A stretch of 50,662 nucleotides of DNA, taken from assembly GCA_020849725.1 (NCBI GenBank), contig JADLAZ010000229.1, positions 1-50,662 on the forward strand, written 5' to 3'. This document shows, piece by piece, positions 1-8,634 of this stretch. The translations under genes and the position numbers were made by a program. Source of the stretch: Chloroflexota bacterium. Its GTDB lineage: Bacteria; Chloroflexota; Chloroflexia; Thermomicrobiales; JADLAZ01. Positions within the stretch are counted from its first letter, which is position 1, and every line of letters starts with the position of its first letter. The notes under the pieces were generated by a model that saw only the letters and a program-made list of their open reading frames with translations, was not told the DNA's origin and ran no database searches.

Positions 1-408
1 CTGGCCTCGACCGACCTGACCGACCTGCCAACCTACCTCGACTGGCCGGGCCTGGCCCAGGTCGTGCGCATCGAGCGGACCTGGATCGAGCGCGGGGCCA
101 GCCAGCACCACGTCCACTATGGCATCACCAGCCTGCCGCCGGTGATCGGCGCCGCCGGCCGGTTGCTGGCCCTCAAGCGGGGCCATTGGCAGATCGAGAA
201 CAGCCTGCACTACGTCCTGGATGAAACGCTCGGCGAGGACCGCAGCCCGGTCCACCTCGGGGCGGGGCCGAGCGTGCTGGCCTGCCTGCGCGGCGCCGTC
301 GTCAGCCTGCTCCATCGCGCCGGGATCGACCGGGTCGCCGAGCGCTTGCGCTATCACAGTCGTCATCCCGAGGCCGTCCTCGCCCTGCTCGGCTGCCCGC
401 CAGCCTAG
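1..408 (+). CDS. ISAs1-family transposase, C-terminal fragment
   Basis: DDE transposase that would cut and join the ends of its own insertion sequence. The frame is open from base 1 and codes for about 135 residues to the TAG at 406-408; the N-terminal two thirds lie upstream of the window. The segment HWQIENSLHYVLD, followed by a GED motif, matches the conserved C-terminal region of ISAs1 transposases, which carries the last acidic catalytic residue (family knowledge). The final residues are LLGCPPA. The stop lies 15 bp before the proposed right end of the element, the usual compact IS layout. Whether the copy is intact cannot be judged here. Confidence 0.8.
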   Translation: MASTDLTDLPTYLDWPGLAQVVRIERTWIERGASQHHVHYGITSLPPVIGAAGRLLALKRGHWQIENSLHYVLDETLGEDRSPVHLGAGPSVLACLRGAVVSLLHRAGIDRVAERLRYHSRHPEAVLALLGCPPA

Positions 409-423
409 AACGCATTCGCCCTG
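1..423 (+). mobile_element. 3' end of an ISAs1-family insertion sequence (partial)
   Basis: The window opens inside an insertion sequence. It contains the C-terminal part of an ISAs1-type transposase followed directly by a right terminus. The stop codon TAG (406-408) runs into GAACGCATTCGCCCTG (408-423), which ends in GCCCTG, the same outer bases as the mini-element at 8814-9050. The left end lies outside the window, so a target duplication cannot be tested. The element ends 20 bp past the stop codon (443-445) of the minus-strand amidohydrolase. Confidence 0.7.
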
Positions 424-442
424 CTGATTGTTGCAGCACCGC

Positions 443-1624
443 TCAGTGTGCGTGCGGCAGGTAGGTCGACGGTGCGCAGTCGTAGCGCCGGCCGCCGCGG
501 ATCACCGCGACCGGCTCCAGCCGCTGGCCGCCGATCTCGCACTGGCCGTGGCTGTCGCGGAAGTGCCACTCACCGTCGGTCAGCCGGAACAGGCTGACGT
601 CGGCCGACGCGCCCGGCGCCAGCGTGCCGACCGTGCCGGCCAGGCCGATCGCCGCCGCTGGTGTCGCCGTCACACGGCGCAGCACCTCGGTCAGCGGCAG
701 GCCCAGGTGCAAGAACTTGCTGGCCGTCGTCGCCAGGTCGTAGACCGGGCCGGCGATGTTCCAGGTGTGGATGTCGGAGCTGATCGTGCCCGGCAGCAGA
801 CCCTGCGCCAGTGCTTGCCGCGCCACCCCCCAGTTGAAGCTGCCGGCGCCGTGGCCAACATCGAAGTTGACGCCGCGCTCGATCGCCTCCAACACCGAGG
901 CGCGCACCCGCCCGCGCTCGTCCAGCACGCCCTGCTCGCGCCCGTGGAAACAGTGCGTCACGACGTCGCCGCGCTGCAGGCCACCGAGGATCTCGTCCAG
1001 TGGCACGGTCGTCGCGCCGATGTGAACCATCACCGGCTTGCCGATGGCGTCGGCGGCCTGGCGAGCGCGGCGCAGCGCCTCGCGGCAGTTCGCCGGGTCG
1101 GGGCCGACCTGGCCGGGGCCGAGGCGGACCTTGATGCCGGTAATGGCGTCGGCATAGGCGCGGGCGACCTCGACCGCGCGGTCGACGTTGGCCCAGCGCA
1201 GCTCCTCCAGCTCGCCGATAGCGTCGCCGCCGGAATCGTCGCGGGCCATGCCGATGGTCGAGATATTGAGCATAGCGACGATGCGCGTGGCGGCGACCTC
1301 GATCACGTAGCGGTGGAAGGCCGGAAAGGTGCTGGCGCCGGCCGAGCCGGCGTCGACGGCGGTTGTCACGCCCCGCCGCAGGCAGGTCGGGTCCGGCTCG
1401 ACGCCCAGCGGCGCCACGCCCCAGTAGACGTGGGTGTGGAGATCAACGAGGCCGGGTGTGACGATCAAACCGGTAGCGTCGACGACCTCGCGCCGCACGC
1501 CGCGCGCAGCCAGGTTCGCGCCCAGCGCTGCCACGCGCGGGCCGACGATTCCGATATCAACCACTGCGTCCAGGTTCTGCGCCGGGTCGATGACGCGTCC
1601 GCCAGTGACGAGCACTTCAAACAT
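443..1624 (-). CDS. Amidohydrolase/deacetylase-family metallohydrolase
   Basis: A 393-residue metal-dependent hydrolase of the dihydroorotase/EF_0837-like amidohydrolase group, expected to hydrolyse an amide or N-acyl bond in the cytoplasm; the substrate is unknown. The N-terminal beta-sandwich segment leads into the metal motif DLHTHVYWG (about residues 61-69). Further elements are the likely carboxylated lysine in GIKVRLGPG (about 164), MVHIG (about 200), VTHCFHG (about 223) and SSDIHTWN (about 282). The ATG at 1624 has the ribosome site AGGAGGG at good spacing. The gene follows gamma-glutamyltransferase by 63 bp on the same strand, so the two are probably co-transcribed. The IS right end lies just beyond its stop codon. 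Confidence 0.85.
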   Translation of the reverse strand: MFEVLVTGGRVIDPAQNLDAVVDIGIVGPRVAALGANLAARGVRREVVDATGLIVTPGLVDLHTHVYWGVAPLGVEPDPTCLRRGVTTAVDAGSAGASTFPAFHRYVIEVAATRIVAMLNISTIGMARDDSGGDAIGELEELRWANVDRAVEVARAYADAITGIKVRLGPGQVGPDPANCREALRRARQAADAIGKPVMVHIGATTVPLDEILGGLQRGDVVTHCFHGREQGVLDERGRVRASVLEAIERGVNFDVGHGAGSFNWGVARQALAQGLLPGTISSDIHTWNIAGPVYDLATTASKFLHLGLPLTEVLRRVTATPAAAIGLAGTVGTLAPGASADVSLFRLTDGEWHFRDSHGQCEIGGQRLEPVAVIRGGRRYDCAPSTYLPHAH

Positions 1625-1687
1625 CGGTCCCTCCTGCCGGCTGTGTGCATGTCAGGGGTGCGCGTTTGCCCGGCCCGCACGTGACCG

Positions 1688-3364
1688 TCACGGCAGTCCG
1701 AACGCGGCGCCGTCGCGACGGATGTCAGCGCCGCCGGTCATCAGGCCGGTAGCGGGGTCGATGGCCAGGCCGTGGCCACCGCCGACGAGGATATCGTGCG
1801 CGCCGATCAGCTCGATCTGGTGACCGCGCTCGCTCAGGGCTGATATTACCGTCGGATCGAAGCGGCTCTCGACCTGGATGCCGTGGCCTGGCGCAGCGGC
1901 CAGTTTCAGGCGCGGCGCCTCGATCGCCGCCTGGATGTTCAGGCCGAAGTCGAGCACGTTGAGCAGCATCTGCGCGATCGTTTGCGGGATGCCGAATGAG
2001 CCGGGCGTGCCGATCGCCAGCACCAGCCGGTTGTCGCGCAGCACGTGGACCGGTCCCATCGGGTCTTCCATGCGCTTGCCGGGCGCCATGGCATTGGGGC
2101 TGGCTTGGTCGATGTCCAACCAGTAGCCGAAATCATTGACCATGATGCCGGTGTCACCGGCCATGTAGCCGCAGCCGTAGGCGGCGCCCAGGCTGTGCGT
2201 CACCGACACGACCAGGCCATCCCGATCGGCAGCGCAGAAATGGGTCGTGTTCTCCGGCGCGCGCTCGACGGCGCCGGCCGCCAGCATGCCAGCGGGCTTG
2301 TCCACCAGGTAGCGGTCGCCCTCGACCAGCAGTGCGACCGCCGGGTCGATCAGCCGGCGGCGGTCGGCGACGTAGGCGTCCGTCAGCAGCATCTCAACGT
2401 GGTGGCGCGGCCCCAGCGCGTGGCGGGCGCGGTCGGTGCGCGCCAATTTGAGCGCTTCGAGCAGGATGTGGAAGTAGTCGGTCGGCGTCGCGGCCAGCGC
2501 CGCCAGGTCGTCACCCTCCAACAGGCGCAGTGTTTCAAGCGTCTGGAAGGCCGTCGATGGCGGCGGCGTACCGAGCAGCGTGTGGCCGCGGTAGCGGGTG
2601 CGCACCGGCTCCTGCCAGAGCAGCTTGAACTCGGCCAGGTCCCCCATCGTCAGGATGCCGCCCTGCGCCGCCAGCGCGGCGACGAACCGCTCGCCTAATT
2701 CGCCGTGGTAGAAGACGTCCGAGCCGCGCTCGGCGACGAGGCGGAACGAGGCGGCGACCGCCGGTTGCCGGATTATCGTCCCGATTGCCGGCGGCTGGCC
2801 GCCCGGCAGGAACGTCGCCCGGGCTTGGTCGCTTTGCCGCAGCGCGCCGGCTGCGCCGGCGGTGACGCGGGCGAACAGCGGCGTCACCGGCGCGCCCCGC
2901 TCGGCCAGCCGAATGGCAGGTGCGAACACCTGGGCGCGGTCGAGCCGGCCCCAGCGCGCGTGCGCCGCCAGCCAGCCGGCGATCATGCCTGGCACGCACG
3001 GTGAGCGTGGGCTGGTGCGGACCTCCTCCTGGTCGCGGTAGGCGCCAGCGTCGGTCGCGCGCGGCGCCTGTCCGAGGTAGTCAAGCGCCTCGGTCGTGCC
3101 GTCGGCCGACGTGACGAGCATGATGCCGCCGCCGCCGCCCAGGCTGGACATGTACGGCTCGACAACGGTGAGAGCCGCCGCGACGGCGACGGCCGCGTCG
3201 ACGGCGCTGCCGCCGGCCGCTAGCATCTCGACACCGGCGGCCGTGGCCAGCCCGTGGGCGCTGGCGACCATGCCGCCGTAGCCGTAGGCGGGCGGCCGGA
3301 AAGCGCCGCCGTGTGGTCCGGTCAGATAGTGGGGTGGCGTGCCGGACCGGGAATTGGCGCTCAT
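1688..3364 (-). CDS. ggt: Gamma-glutamyltransferase family protein
   Basis: A 558-residue member of the N-terminal nucleophile hydrolase superfamily, which cleaves or transfers gamma-glutamyl groups (glutathione or related amides). The precursor is normally self-cleaved before a catalytic threonine; here NTTHF places it at Thr373, giving a large subunit of about 372 and a small subunit of about 186 residues. Flanking family motifs are SLGGGGGIML (about 74-83), GTPPPS (about 265-270) and DFGYWLDI. Length is normal for the family. I chose the ATG at 3364. The frame stays open to 3640, but the upstream part (with low-complexity Arg/Ser composition) overlaps the next gene. No signal peptide is visible at this start, unlike periplasmic GGTs. 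Substrate could also be cephalosporin-like or another amide. Confidence 0.87.
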   Translation of the reverse strand: MSANSRSGTPPHYLTGPHGGAFRPPAYGYGGMVASAHGLATAAGVEMLAAGGSAVDAAVAVAAALTVVEPYMSSLGGGGGIMLVTSADGTTEALDYLGQAPRATDAGAYRDQEEVRTSPRSPCVPGMIAGWLAAHARWGRLDRAQVFAPAIRLAERGAPVTPLFARVTAGAAGALRQSDQARATFLPGGQPPAIGTIIRQPAVAASFRLVAERGSDVFYHGELGERFVAALAAQGGILTMGDLAEFKLLWQEPVRTRYRGHTLLGTPPPSTAFQTLETLRLLEGDDLAALAATPTDYFHILLEALKLARTDRARHALGPRHHVEMLLTDAYVADRRRLIDPAVALLVEGDRYLVDKPAGMLAAGAVERAPENTTHFCAADRDGLVVSVTHSLGAAYGCGYMAGDTGIMVNDFGYWLDIDQASPNAMAPGKRMEDPMGPVHVLRDNRLVLAIGTPGSFGIPQTIAQMLLNVLDFGLNIQAAIEAPRLKLAAAPGHGIQVESRFDPTVISALSERGHQIELIGAHDILVGGGHGLAIDPATGLMTGGADIRRDGAAFGLP

Positions 3365-3458
3365 CCGGGCATCGGCTCCTTTTGGTTGCCCAGGCTGGCC
3401 CGGGCAGTCCAGACGGCGAGATGTGGCGGCGGGACGGCCACGGTCGGCCGAATCGGCA

Positions 3459-4124
3459 TTAGGGTGCCGGAGCCTCCACGATTTCAAATGTGGCCACGCC
3501 GTAGGCGTCGCTGTCGAGGCCGTAGAGGCTGAGCGCCCAGCCACCTGGCTCGAGGTCCGGTCGGGTGACGGTGCGCGTGAACCGGACCACGCCGTCGCGC
3601 TCGGCGACCACCTCGGCAGTCCCCCGCGCGGCGCTGCCATCCGGCAGCGTGAACCAGTAGCTGACGCGCTCCTCGCGCCGGAAGCCTTCGCCGGTCACCG
3701 TCACTGTGTCGCCCAGGCGCAGTGACGTGGCCGACATCGTGACCGTTGCATTGGCTTCACGACCGGCATAGTCAAAGAACGTGATCACCTCGCGCCCGCT
3801 CCGCTGACCGACGACCGTGATCGCCCAGCGGCCTGGCTGGAAGTGGCGCAGCATGAACAGCCGAAAGTCGGCCCGGCCGTTGTCGCCGGTCTCGTAGTCG
3901 TTCGTTCGAAACACCTGCTCGCTCGGCCCGGTTAGCCAGGTGCTGAGATTCTCCGTCCGGAAGAAGCCGCGCATCCTGACCTTGTACCACCCCGGTTGCG
4001 ACATCTCATCGACCGTCACCGTCGCCGCGGCCGACGCGGGCGCCGGCGTGACCGCCAGCAGCGGCACGCTCACGAGGCACGCGAGCGCGACCCGGCCGAG
4101 GCCACGAATGCCAAGACCCACCAT
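3459..4124 (-). CDS. Secreted protein of unknown function with Ig-like C-terminal half
   Basis: A 221-residue protein. The ATG at 4124 is preceded by GGGAGGAACC, a strong ribosome site, and opens a typical Sec signal peptide (arginines near the start, hydrophobic core VALACLVSVPLLAV, cleavage near ASA about residue 32). Starting further upstream at 4226 would bury the signal peptide, so I rejected it. The mature protein is rich in Trp, Tyr, Phe and Arg. The stretch around residues 130-160 (DTVTVTGEGFRREERVSYW) looks like a surface Ig/IPT-like beta fold. No catalytic motif is recognisable. It lies upstream of ggt on the same strand and may share its transcript. Function unknown. Confidence 0.7.
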   Translation of the reverse strand: MVGLGIRGLGRVALACLVSVPLLAVTPAPASAAATVTVDEMSQPGWYKVRMRGFFRTENLSTWLTGPSEQVFRTNDYETGDNGRADFRLFMLRHFQPGRWAITVVGQRSGREVITFFDYAGREANATVTMSATSLRLGDTVTVTGEGFRREERVSYWFTLPDGSAARGTAEVVAERDGVVRFTRTVTRPDLEPGGWALSLYGLDSDAYGVATFEIVEAPAP

Positions 4125-4242
4125 GGTTCCTCCCGCTACCGATCGGTCCTGATCCGCCGGTCTCGTCACCGGCGCTAGCATCTCGGGGCTGCCGGGATGA
4201 TAATGCCAGCCGGCCATCGAGGGCAAGCAGAGGAGAAGGCCG

Positions 4243-5229
4243 ATGAAGGTACTGATGGTTGGCTACGGTTCGATCGCAATGGCGCACGCCCGCAGCCTTG
4301 TGCGCGAGGGTGTGACGCTCGCGAGTGTTTGGGGGCGTGACCCGGCAAAAGCGGCGGCCTTCGCCCAGGAGTTCGGCGTCCGGCGCGTCGCCGCATCGTT
4401 GGACGAGGCGCTGGCGCAGGACGATATTGAGGTGGCGGTTATCTGCTCACCGAGCGCCGCCCACGCCGCGCAGGCCGAGGCCGCGCTGCGAGCCGGTAAG
4501 CACGTGCTGGTGGAGATCCCGCTGGCGATGAGCTACACCGAGGCGGCGACGTTGGCCGATCTGGCGCGCGCCACCGGTCGGGTGCTGATGGTCGCCCACA
4601 CCCAGCGCTTCTACCGGCCGCTGTTGGAGGCGCGCCGACGCGTGGCCAGCGGCGAGTTGACGTTGCACAGCCTGATATGCCGCTATGGCTTCCTGCGCCG
4701 CAAGAACGAGGACTGGCAGGGCCGGCCGCGCACCTGGACCGACAACCTGCTGTGGCACCATGGCTGCCACGTCGTCGACGCCGCACTTTGGCTGCTCGGT
4801 ATCGACCAGCCGGGACTCGTCACGGCCACTGGTCAGGTGGCGCTGCCCGATCAGCGCATGGGCATCCCGATGGACCTGGCGCTGACACTGAGGACGCCCA
4901 GCGATCAGCTCGTGTCTATCGCCATGTCCTACAACACCCATTTGCCAGTTCATGACTACCTGCTGATTGGGCGCGAGGACACGCTCCAGTACATCGACAA
5001 GGGTCTCATTGGCAGCCAGGGCGTCATCGTCGGCGCTGGCGACATGCGTCAGGAGGGCGACGACGGCAACTTGCTGCAGGATCAGGAGTTCCTGGCGGCC
5101 ATTCGCGAGGGCCGGCCAGCGGCAGTCAGCGCCGACGCTGTGCTGCCAGCCTATCGGGCGCTGCAGGACATCCAGGACCAGGCTGATGCCGCCGCTCCAC
5201 CCGGCGCCGTCCATCCCATCGCGCCCTGA
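4243..5229 (+). CDS. Gfo/Idh/MocA-family oxidoreductase
   Basis: A 328-residue NAD(P)-dependent oxidoreductase. The N-terminal Rossmann fold starts at VGYGSIAMAHA (residues 6-16), and the C-terminal alpha/beta domain contains HHGCHVVDAALWLLG, the usual active-site His/Asp helix. The start follows the ribosome site GAGGAGA. One oddity is that the EKP motif after strand 5, whose lysine contacts cofactor and substrate in most family members, reads E91-I92-P93 here. The substrate is probably a sugar or inositol-like polyol but cannot be named. The gene is divergent from the secreted-protein gene (start codons 119 bp apart) and convergent with the Uma2 gene. Confidence 0.85.
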   Translation: MKVLMVGYGSIAMAHARSLVREGVTLASVWGRDPAKAAAFAQEFGVRRVAASLDEALAQDDIEVAVICSPSAAHAAQAEAALRAGKHVLVEIPLAMSYTEAATLADLARATGRVLMVAHTQRFYRPLLEARRRVASGELTLHSLICRYGFLRRKNEDWQGRPRTWTDNLLWHHGCHVVDAALWLLGIDQPGLVTATGQVALPDQRMGIPMDLALTLRTPSDQLVSIAMSYNTHLPVHDYLLIGREDTLQYIDKGLIGSQGVIVGAGDMRQEGDDGNLLQDQEFLAAIREGRPAAVSADAVLPAYRALQDIQDQADAAAPPGAVHPIAP

Positions 5230-5270
5230 TGCACGCGCCGGGCGCCACCGGACCCAGGCACGCCACGTGG

Positions 5271-5933
5271 CTACGCGCCGGCCGGCGGCGGTGGCTGGCT
5301 GGCCTGTGGGCCGAGGACCTCATCGACGCCGACGATCAGGGTGGGGAGCCTGCCCGAGACGATCGTCTCCCCGCGCTCGAAGACTTCGACGTGGCGGTAG
5401 GCATCATCACGCGGGTCGGTGTAGCGCTCGATTTGCTCGCCACCAAGGTCGACGACCCAGACCTCGGCTACCTCGAAGCAAGCGTAGAGCGTGAGCTTCT
5501 CGCCGCGATCGTAAGCGAGCGACGAGTCGGCGACTTCGATCACCAGCAGGATGTCGGCCGGCGTCGGGTGAGCCATGGCGTAGGTGTCGGCGCGAGGCCG
5601 GAGCACCGACAGGTCAGGCTGCGGCTCCGTTCGCCCGCCAAGCACGATTGGGTTCTGCACTGCCACCAGCGCAGCATCGCCAGCGAGCCGGTTGAGCAAA
5701 CGGTTGAGTCGTGTCACACAGGCAGCATGCGCCGTGCCGATCGGATTCATTTCGACAATCTCGCCGTCAATCAGCTCGATCCGCTCGTCCTCATGGAGGA
5801 TGCCGGCGGCAGCCATCTGCTCGTACTCGGCCACGGTGAAGCGTCGCCGCGGACGGTGGTGGACGGCAGGCGGGGCGGGGGCAACAGCCGCCTGGACAGC
5901 GGGAGGGGCAGGAGCAGCGGTCTGGATAACCAT
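5271..5933 (-). CDS. Uma2-family (DUF820) putative restriction-like nuclease
   Basis: A 220-residue protein with the DUF820/Uma2 fold, a PD-(D/E)XK nuclease relative that is expanded in cyanobacteria and Chloroflexota; its role is unsettled. Visible motifs are FTVAEYEQMA (start of the domain, about residue 33), ELIDGEIVEM, EPQPDLSVLRP (the acidic PD), DILLVIEVADSS (the E-x-V strand), GEKLTLYA (lysine) and EVWVVDL. The first 30 residues are an Ala/Pro-rich tail. The start ATG is preceded by GAGGAGGAAGG. It follows the Rieske gene by 33 bp, so it probably rides on that transcript without sharing its function. Confidence 0.85.
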   Translation of the reverse strand: MVIQTAAPAPPAVQAAVAPAPPAVHHRPRRRFTVAEYEQMAAAGILHEDERIELIDGEIVEMNPIGTAHAACVTRLNRLLNRLAGDAALVAVQNPIVLGGRTEPQPDLSVLRPRADTYAMAHPTPADILLVIEVADSSLAYDRGEKLTLYACFEVAEVWVVDLGGEQIERYTDPRDDAYRHVEVFERGETIVSGRLPTLIVGVDEVLGPQASQPPPPAGA

Positions 5934-5966
5934 GACCTTCCTCCTCGCAGCCGGCTGGCGCCGGCC

Positions 5967-6434
5967 TCACTGGGCGATGTCGACGACCAGATAGCGGCCC
6001 TCTTCGCTGACCGGATACGTCTCGGCCACGTAAGGGCCTTTGACCATACCCGGCGCGGGCGCGTCCGGGTCGGGCGCCGCCGCCGGATCGACCATGGCAT
6101 TGCCGCCTTCAACGCTGACTTCGTAGCGGCGCACGCGCAGCTTCACCGGGTCGCACCAGGACTGGCCGGTGCGTATGTCAAACTCCCAGCCATGCCAGAT
6201 GCAGGCTAGGATCTCGCCCGGCCGGCTGTACTCGAATTCGCCTGGCCGGTCAGCCGTCAGCGCGCCCCAGGTCTTACCCTCGCACAGCGGGCCGCCCTGA
6301 TGCGGGCAGCGGTTGCGCAGCGCGAAGAACTCGCCATTGACGTTGAAGACGCCGATCGAGCGGCCAGCGACGTCGACGATCTTGCGTCCGCCGGGCGGCA
6401 CCTCGTCGATCTCGGCCACGACATAGCGCGCCAT
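5967..6434 (-). CDS. Rieske [2Fe-2S] domain protein
   Basis: A 155-residue ferredoxin-like Rieske protein. The cluster ligands are C43-P-H45 and C78-I-W-H81, the standard C-x-H and C-x2-H pair, with a GG after the first and GW after the second. It resembles the electron-transfer component or N-terminal domain of ring-hydroxylating oxygenases, but no catalytic mononuclear-iron subunit or reductase is nearby. The gene starts 6 bp after the stop of the upstream amidohydrolase gene, implying a shared transcript. The C-terminal tail beyond residue 100 is a short beta segment plus a Pro/Ala/Asp-rich stretch. The redox partner is unknown. Confidence 0.9.
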   Translation of the reverse strand: MARYVVAEIDEVPPGGRKIVDVAGRSIGVFNVNGEFFALRNRCPHQGGPLCEGKTWGALTADRPGEFEYSRPGEILACIWHGWEFDIRTGQSWCDPVKLRVRRYEVSVEGGNAMVDPAAAPDPDAPAPGMVKGPYVAETYPVSEEGRYLVVDIAQ

Positions 6435-6440
6435 GCGTGA

Positions 6441-7556
6441 TCAGACCTCCAGGCCGTACAACCTGGCCGCGTTGTCGACCAGGATCGCCCGCTCGATCGC
6501 TGGCGGCAGGCTGACCGGGAAGGCCATATCGGGCGCGTCCCAGTCCCAGTGCGGATAGTCCGTCGCGAACATGACCCGGTCGTTCGCGCCAAACATCGCC
6601 AGCGTCTGCAGGAAGTGCTGCCGCTTGTGCGGCTCCTCCATCGGCTGGGTCGAGAGGTAGACGCGCTCGCGAATGTACTCCGACGGCGCCCGCTTCAGGT
6701 GCGGCGTCTCGCTCTTGAGGAGGGACCAGGCCGCGTCGAGGCGCCACATGAGCGACGGCAGCCAGAAGAACCCGTTCTCGACTGAGACGACGTTGAGCGT
6801 CGGGAAGGTCTCGAAGACGCCTTCGAGGACCATGCTGGAGACGTTGCCCTGCATCGCCTGAGCCGGCCCAACATGGTCCTCGATGTAGAAGGACGGCCAG
6901 CCAGTGCCAGTGATCGGGTTGCCGTAGGAGCCAAAGGCGTGCGACATGACCGCCAGGCCATGCTCGACGCAGGCCTCGTAGATTGGCCAGTAGCGCCGGC
7001 GGCCCATCGGCTCCTGCGGCCGACCACTGAACTGCACCTGGACGAAGCGCTTGTCGCCAGCGCGGCGCTTGATTTCCGCCACAGCCGCCGGCGTGTCCTC
7101 GTGCGAGATAATGATCGATGACCGGTAGCGCGGCTCCGGGTCGAGCCACTCGGCCACTAGCCAGTCATTGGTGGCTGTGGCGAGCGCGGCGCTCAGATCA
7201 TGATTGAGCTGGCGGCCGGCCGGCGACAGCGGTGTCAGGATGCCATAGGCCATGTTCCAACGGTCGAGAAAGTTGGTCTTGACGAACGCGTACTCGGAGC
7301 CGCTGCGACGCCCCGACGGCGGCCGAGCATCCTCGATGTGGTCCATGAAGCGTGGGTAGAAACCGCCGGCCGCGCCGCGTGCGCCGTAGGTATCGATGTG
7401 ATCGCGCCAGCGCTGCGCCAGGAACGGGTAGAGGTCCTTGACGCTGTCGAGCTCCGGATGGTGGTCGCAGTCGATGAAGGCCGGGCCGACGCGGCGCTGG
7501 CCCGGCGCGGCCTCAACCGGCCGGTCGGTGGTCGTGGGGGGCAACGTCGTGGCCAT
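6441..7556 (-). CDS. Amidohydrolase-2 family metal-dependent hydrolase (copy A)
   Basis: A 371-residue TIM-barrel enzyme of the amidohydrolase-2/ACMSD-like group (decarboxylases and hydrolases of aromatic acids or ring-cleavage products). Metal-site elements are FIDCDHHPE near residue 27, a His region MSHAFGSYGNP near 206, and the C-terminal MFATDYPHWDWDAPD. The frame is open to 7844 but the upstream part overlaps the next gene. The ATG at 7556 has AGGAGGG just before it and fits homologous starts. The next gene upstream (copy B) ends 40 bp before it, and the Rieske gene follows by 6 bp. The substrate is unknown. Confidence 0.87.
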   Translation of the reverse strand: MATTLPPTTTDRPVEAAPGQRRVGPAFIDCDHHPELDSVKDLYPFLAQRWRDHIDTYGARGAAGGFYPRFMDHIEDARPPSGRRSGSEYAFVKTNFLDRWNMAYGILTPLSPAGRQLNHDLSAALATATNDWLVAEWLDPEPRYRSSIIISHEDTPAAVAEIKRRAGDKRFVQVQFSGRPQEPMGRRRYWPIYEACVEHGLAVMSHAFGSYGNPITGTGWPSFYIEDHVGPAQAMQGNVSSMVLEGVFETFPTLNVVSVENGFFWLPSLMWRLDAAWSLLKSETPHLKRAPSEYIRERVYLSTQPMEEPHKRQHFLQTLAMFGANDRVMFATDYPHWDWDAPDMAFPVSLPPAIERAILVDNAARLYGLEV

Positions 7557-7596
7557 CGGTGTCCCTCCTGTCGGTCGGTCGGCGGTGCACCCCGGC

Positions 7597-8634
7597 TTAC
7601 GCCAGCCGGTACCAGGCGCGGGCGTTCTCTGACAGCACCTTCCGGGCCAAGGCGGGGTCCAGCACCGGCGCGAGGACCGCCGCCGGGTCGGATACGTGCA
7701 GGTGAGGGTAGTCGCTGGCGTAGAGCAGCATGTCATCAGAGCCGAGTTGGTCAATGATCTGGCGCAGTTGGCCGACCTCAGGCGGTGCATCCAGTGGCTG
7801 GACGGTGACGCGGATGTGATCGCGCATGTACTCCGAGGGCGCACGCTTCACCCAGGGCACTAGCCGCCGCAGATTCTTCCACTCCTTGTCGAAGCGCCAC
7901 ATGTGGGCCGGGATCCAGGTGAACCCCGACTCCAGCAGCGTGACTCGCAGGTTTGGCCACAGGTCGAACACGCCCTCGCTGATGATGCTGGTCACCTGGG
8001 TGGCGAAAGTCTGGGCCATGGCGGCGTACTCTTCGATGAAGTAGGACGGCCAGCCGGAGGGCGTCGGCGGATTGCCCGGCACGCCGCCGAAGTGAATGCC
8101 GGCGACGAGATCATGGCGCGAGATCGCCTCCCACAGCGGGTGGTAGATGCGGTTGCCGAGCGGCAGCATCGTCCGCGCCGGCAACAGCACCTGGACCAAG
8201 CCGGGATGGCCGGCCATCCGATCGATTTCGCGCGCTGCCAGCGCCGGGTGCTGCACCGGTACGACGATCGAGGCGCGCAGGCGCGGTTCATGGGCCAGCC
8301 ACTCGGCAATTTGCCAATCATTGACGGCACTGGCCAGCGCTATGGCGGCATCCGGGTGATGCAGGCTATCGATGCTGTAGGCGCAGGCCAGGATGACCAC
8401 CTCGACTCCTGGCTCGTCGAGCGCCTGCGCGCGCAGCAGGCCGAGGTCGGAGCCGGCCGGACCGGCCTCGGGCTTGCTGCCGGGCCGGGCCGCGACCGGC
8501 GAGTTCGGTGGATAAACAGTATCGACCGGCCCCTTGAACAGCGACTGCGTGATGTGCTCGCGCCAGTGCGCGGGCAGGTAAGGAAAGAGCGCCTCGATGC
8601 GCGGCACCTCGTTGTGAACGTCGCAATCGATCAT
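7597..8634 (-). CDS. Amidohydrolase-2 family metal-dependent hydrolase (copy B)
   Basis: A 345-residue paralogue of the enzyme encoded next to it. The two share layout: MIDCDVHNE at the N-terminus against FIDCDHHPE, a shared WPSY/WPSF-IEE/IED segment mid-protein, KRAPSEY in both, and LLYASDYPHLHVSDP against MFATDYPHWDWDAPD at the C-terminus. The ATG at 8634 starts directly at the metal motif, as in relatives; the longer frame to 8709 adds only an Arg-rich tail. It is the first gene of the minus-strand run 8634-5271. Acting on two related substrates or as a heteromer are both possible; this is inference. Confidence 0.85.
   Translation of the reverse strand: MIDCDVHNEVPRIEALFPYLPAHWREHITQSLFKGPVDTVYPPNSPVAARPGSKPEAGPAGSDLGLLRAQALDEPGVEVVILACAYSIDSLHHPDAAIALASAVNDWQIAEWLAHEPRLRASIVVPVQHPALAAREIDRMAGHPGLVQVLLPARTMLPLGNRIYHPLWEAISRHDLVAGIHFGGVPGNPPTPSGWPSYFIEEYAAMAQTFATQVTSIISEGVFDLWPNLRVTLLESGFTWIPAHMWRFDKEWKNLRRLVPWVKRAPSEYMRDHIRVTVQPLDAPPEVGQLRQIIDQLGSDDMLLYASDYPHLHVSDPAAVLAPVLDPALARKVLSENARAWYRLA

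Noticed and set aside
428..1684. Long plus-strand reading frame of 418 residues
   Set aside because: It is antisense to the amidohydrolase gene, has no ribosome site and has composition typical of high-GC shadow frames (Arg/Ala/Val-rich without motifs).
3365..3640. N-terminal extension of gamma-glutamyltransferase
   Set aside because: It overlaps the secreted-protein gene, and the added residues are an Arg/Ser/Thr-rich stretch unlike any GGT.
5271..8634. Complete aromatic-ring dioxygenase cluster
   Set aside because: A Rieske ferredoxin and two hydrolases are present, but there is no oxygenase alpha subunit, beta subunit or reductase.
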